Below are positions 4,948 through 5,631 of a DNA stretch of 5,631 bases, in pieces. How positions within the stretch are numbered: position 1 is the stretch's first letter; every line of letters begins with the position of its first letter. Both the position numbers and the translations under genes were made by a program. A model generated the notes under the pieces. That model ran no database searches. It saw only the letters and a program-made list of their open reading frames with translations, and was not told the origin of the DNA. The stretch is from Pseudomonadota bacterium (GTDB lineage Bacteria; Pseudomonadota; Alphaproteobacteria; JAKJEU01): positions 1-5,631 of the forward strand of contig JAKJEU010000099.1 in assembly GCA_022705265.1 (NCBI GenBank). Reading direction: 5' to 3'.

Positions 4948-4972
4948 AAAAAACATTATAACTTATTATAAT
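4948..4972 (-). terminator. Weak A/T-only hairpin with T-run after the PHP gene (or overlapping -10 elements)
   Basis: On the minus strand ATTATAA (4972-4966) can pair with TTATAAT (4961-4955) over a 4-nt loop, followed at once by G and six T (4953-4948). The layout is that of an intrinsic terminator, but the stem contains no G-C pair and may be too weak. The same bases include two TATAAT words (4970-4965 and 4960-4955) that could be -10 elements for the binding-protein gene, although no good -35 sits at the right distance. The two readings cannot be separated by eye. Confidence 0.25.
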
Positions 4973-5631
4973 AATTTTTCATATCAATTAAATATTGATA
5001 ATCAACAAAAAATTCTTTGCCCTTACCTTTTCCAAGTCTTACATCTGGTTTATAATCACCGTGATAATCAGAACCGCCACTTACAAGCAAATCCAATTTT
5101 TTAGCAATCACAAGATATTTTTCGATTTTTTCCTTTGATTGTCTTGTATGGATACACTCGATTCCATCAAGCCCATGATTATCTTTGTAATATTTTATTT
5201 TATTAAACAAAGTCTCGTCATCTTTTTTCAATGAATAAGGATGAGCCATAATTGCTATACCTTTTGCGTCATGTATAGTTTTTATAGCCTCTTCAACCCT
5301 TACACCGTAGCTTTTTGTTTTTTTAAGACTTTTAAGATAAGAATTTGCTTCGTTATAATCTTTGGCATAACCTTTATCTTTTATAATTCTTGAAATATGC
5401 CCTCTTCCAATTATCAAAGACTTTGAATAACTTCTAAGCTCTTCAAAATTAATGTCAAAATTATAAGTTTCGTTAAGCTCTTTTAATATTTCAACATTTC
5501 TCTCATTTCTTGATTTTGCAATAACCTCTTCTAATGGATAAAAAGGCTTTTCATCTTGCCACATAAGACCAAGCATATGAATAGACTTACAATCATCATC
5601 ATAAGTAGATACTTCAATTCCTCTTATAAAT
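4956..5631 (-). CDS. PHP-domain metal-dependent phosphoesterase (TrpH/YciV-like), 5' end outside window
   Basis: The reading frame is open from the window edge, so the N-terminus is missing. 224 residues are visible, beginning FIRGIEVSTYDDDCKSIHMLG. The ATG at 5576 is internal, because the preceding 18 codons hold two conserved PHP motifs: GIE-x-S (metal-ligand Glu, visible residue 6) and S-IH-x-LG (His18). Further metal-ligand motifs are IGRGHISRIIKDKGY (His78), IAIMAHPYSL (His130), LDGIECIH (His161) and VSGGSDYHGDYKPD (Asp188, His190). The lost N-terminus should carry the H-x-H-x-x-x-S-DG motif. The order, the inserted helical stretch after IH-x-LG and the GGSDYHG ending fit the TrpH/YciV branch, whose E. 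coli member removes phosphate from 3',5'-nucleoside bisphosphates and acts as a 5'-3' exonuclease on short RNA or DNA. Other PHP phosphatases share the core, so the substrate is uncertain. The next gene on the same strand starts 49 nt downstream, a possible but unproven operon. Confidence 0.9.
   Translation of the reverse strand, partial: FIRGIEVSTYDDDCKSIHMLGLMWQDEKPFYPLEEVIAKSRNERNVEILKELNETYNFDINFEELRSYSKSLIIGRGHISRIIKDKGYAKDYNEANSYLKSLKKTKSYGVRVEEAIKTIHDAKGIAIMAHPYSLKKDDETLFNKIKYYKDNHGLDGIECIHTRQSKEKIEKYLVIAKKLDLLVSGGSDYHGDYKPDVRLGKGKGKEFFVDYQYLIDMKNYYNKL

Overview
This AT-rich window carries part of a flagellar locus, followed by two unrelated genes on the opposite strand. The organism is most likely an alphaproteobacterium with a reduced-GC genome, possibly one of the uncultured Rhodospirillales-like lineages. 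The reasons are the style of flagellin and FlgB, a near-perfect sigma-54 promoter before flgB, and a TTAA-N7-TTAA box of the CtrA type before the flagellin gene. This placement is inferred from family resemblance, not from a search.

Layout. Positions 1-85 (minus) are the first 28 codons of flgB, reading out of the window, with a sigma-54 promoter at 131-147. Reading right from the same intergenic space is a tight five-gene unit (199-2010): a stand-alone homologue of the FlhB cytoplasmic domain, a 76-residue helical protein of unknown function, fliO, fliP and an acylphosphatase. The four junctions comprise three stop/start overlaps and one 7-base gap. Next come a regulatory region (2011-2147) with a tandem 11-bp repeat containing the CtrA-type box, a sigma-70-type promoter and two hairpins in the leader, and then a 599-residue flagellin (2148-3947) ending at a strong terminator. 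On the minus strand lie a frameshifted periplasmic solute-binding protein gene (4906-4176) and the 3' part of a PHP-family phosphoesterase gene (from beyond 5631 to 4956).

How it fits together. FliO and FliP build the membrane export gate, the FlhB-domain protein probably acts on the export apparatus or its substrate switching, FlgB is a proximal rod subunit exported by it, and flagellin is the late substrate that forms the filament. The promoters suggest tiers of control: a CtrA-type signal at the flagellin gene and possibly at the fliOP unit, RpoN for rod genes, and possible post-transcriptional control in the flagellin leader. I see no phage, transposon, CRISPR array or RNA gene, and no clear new defence or mobile system. 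The points most worth a second look are the flagellin control region, the unknown and acylphosphatase genes riding with fliOP, and the single-site frameshift in the binding protein.
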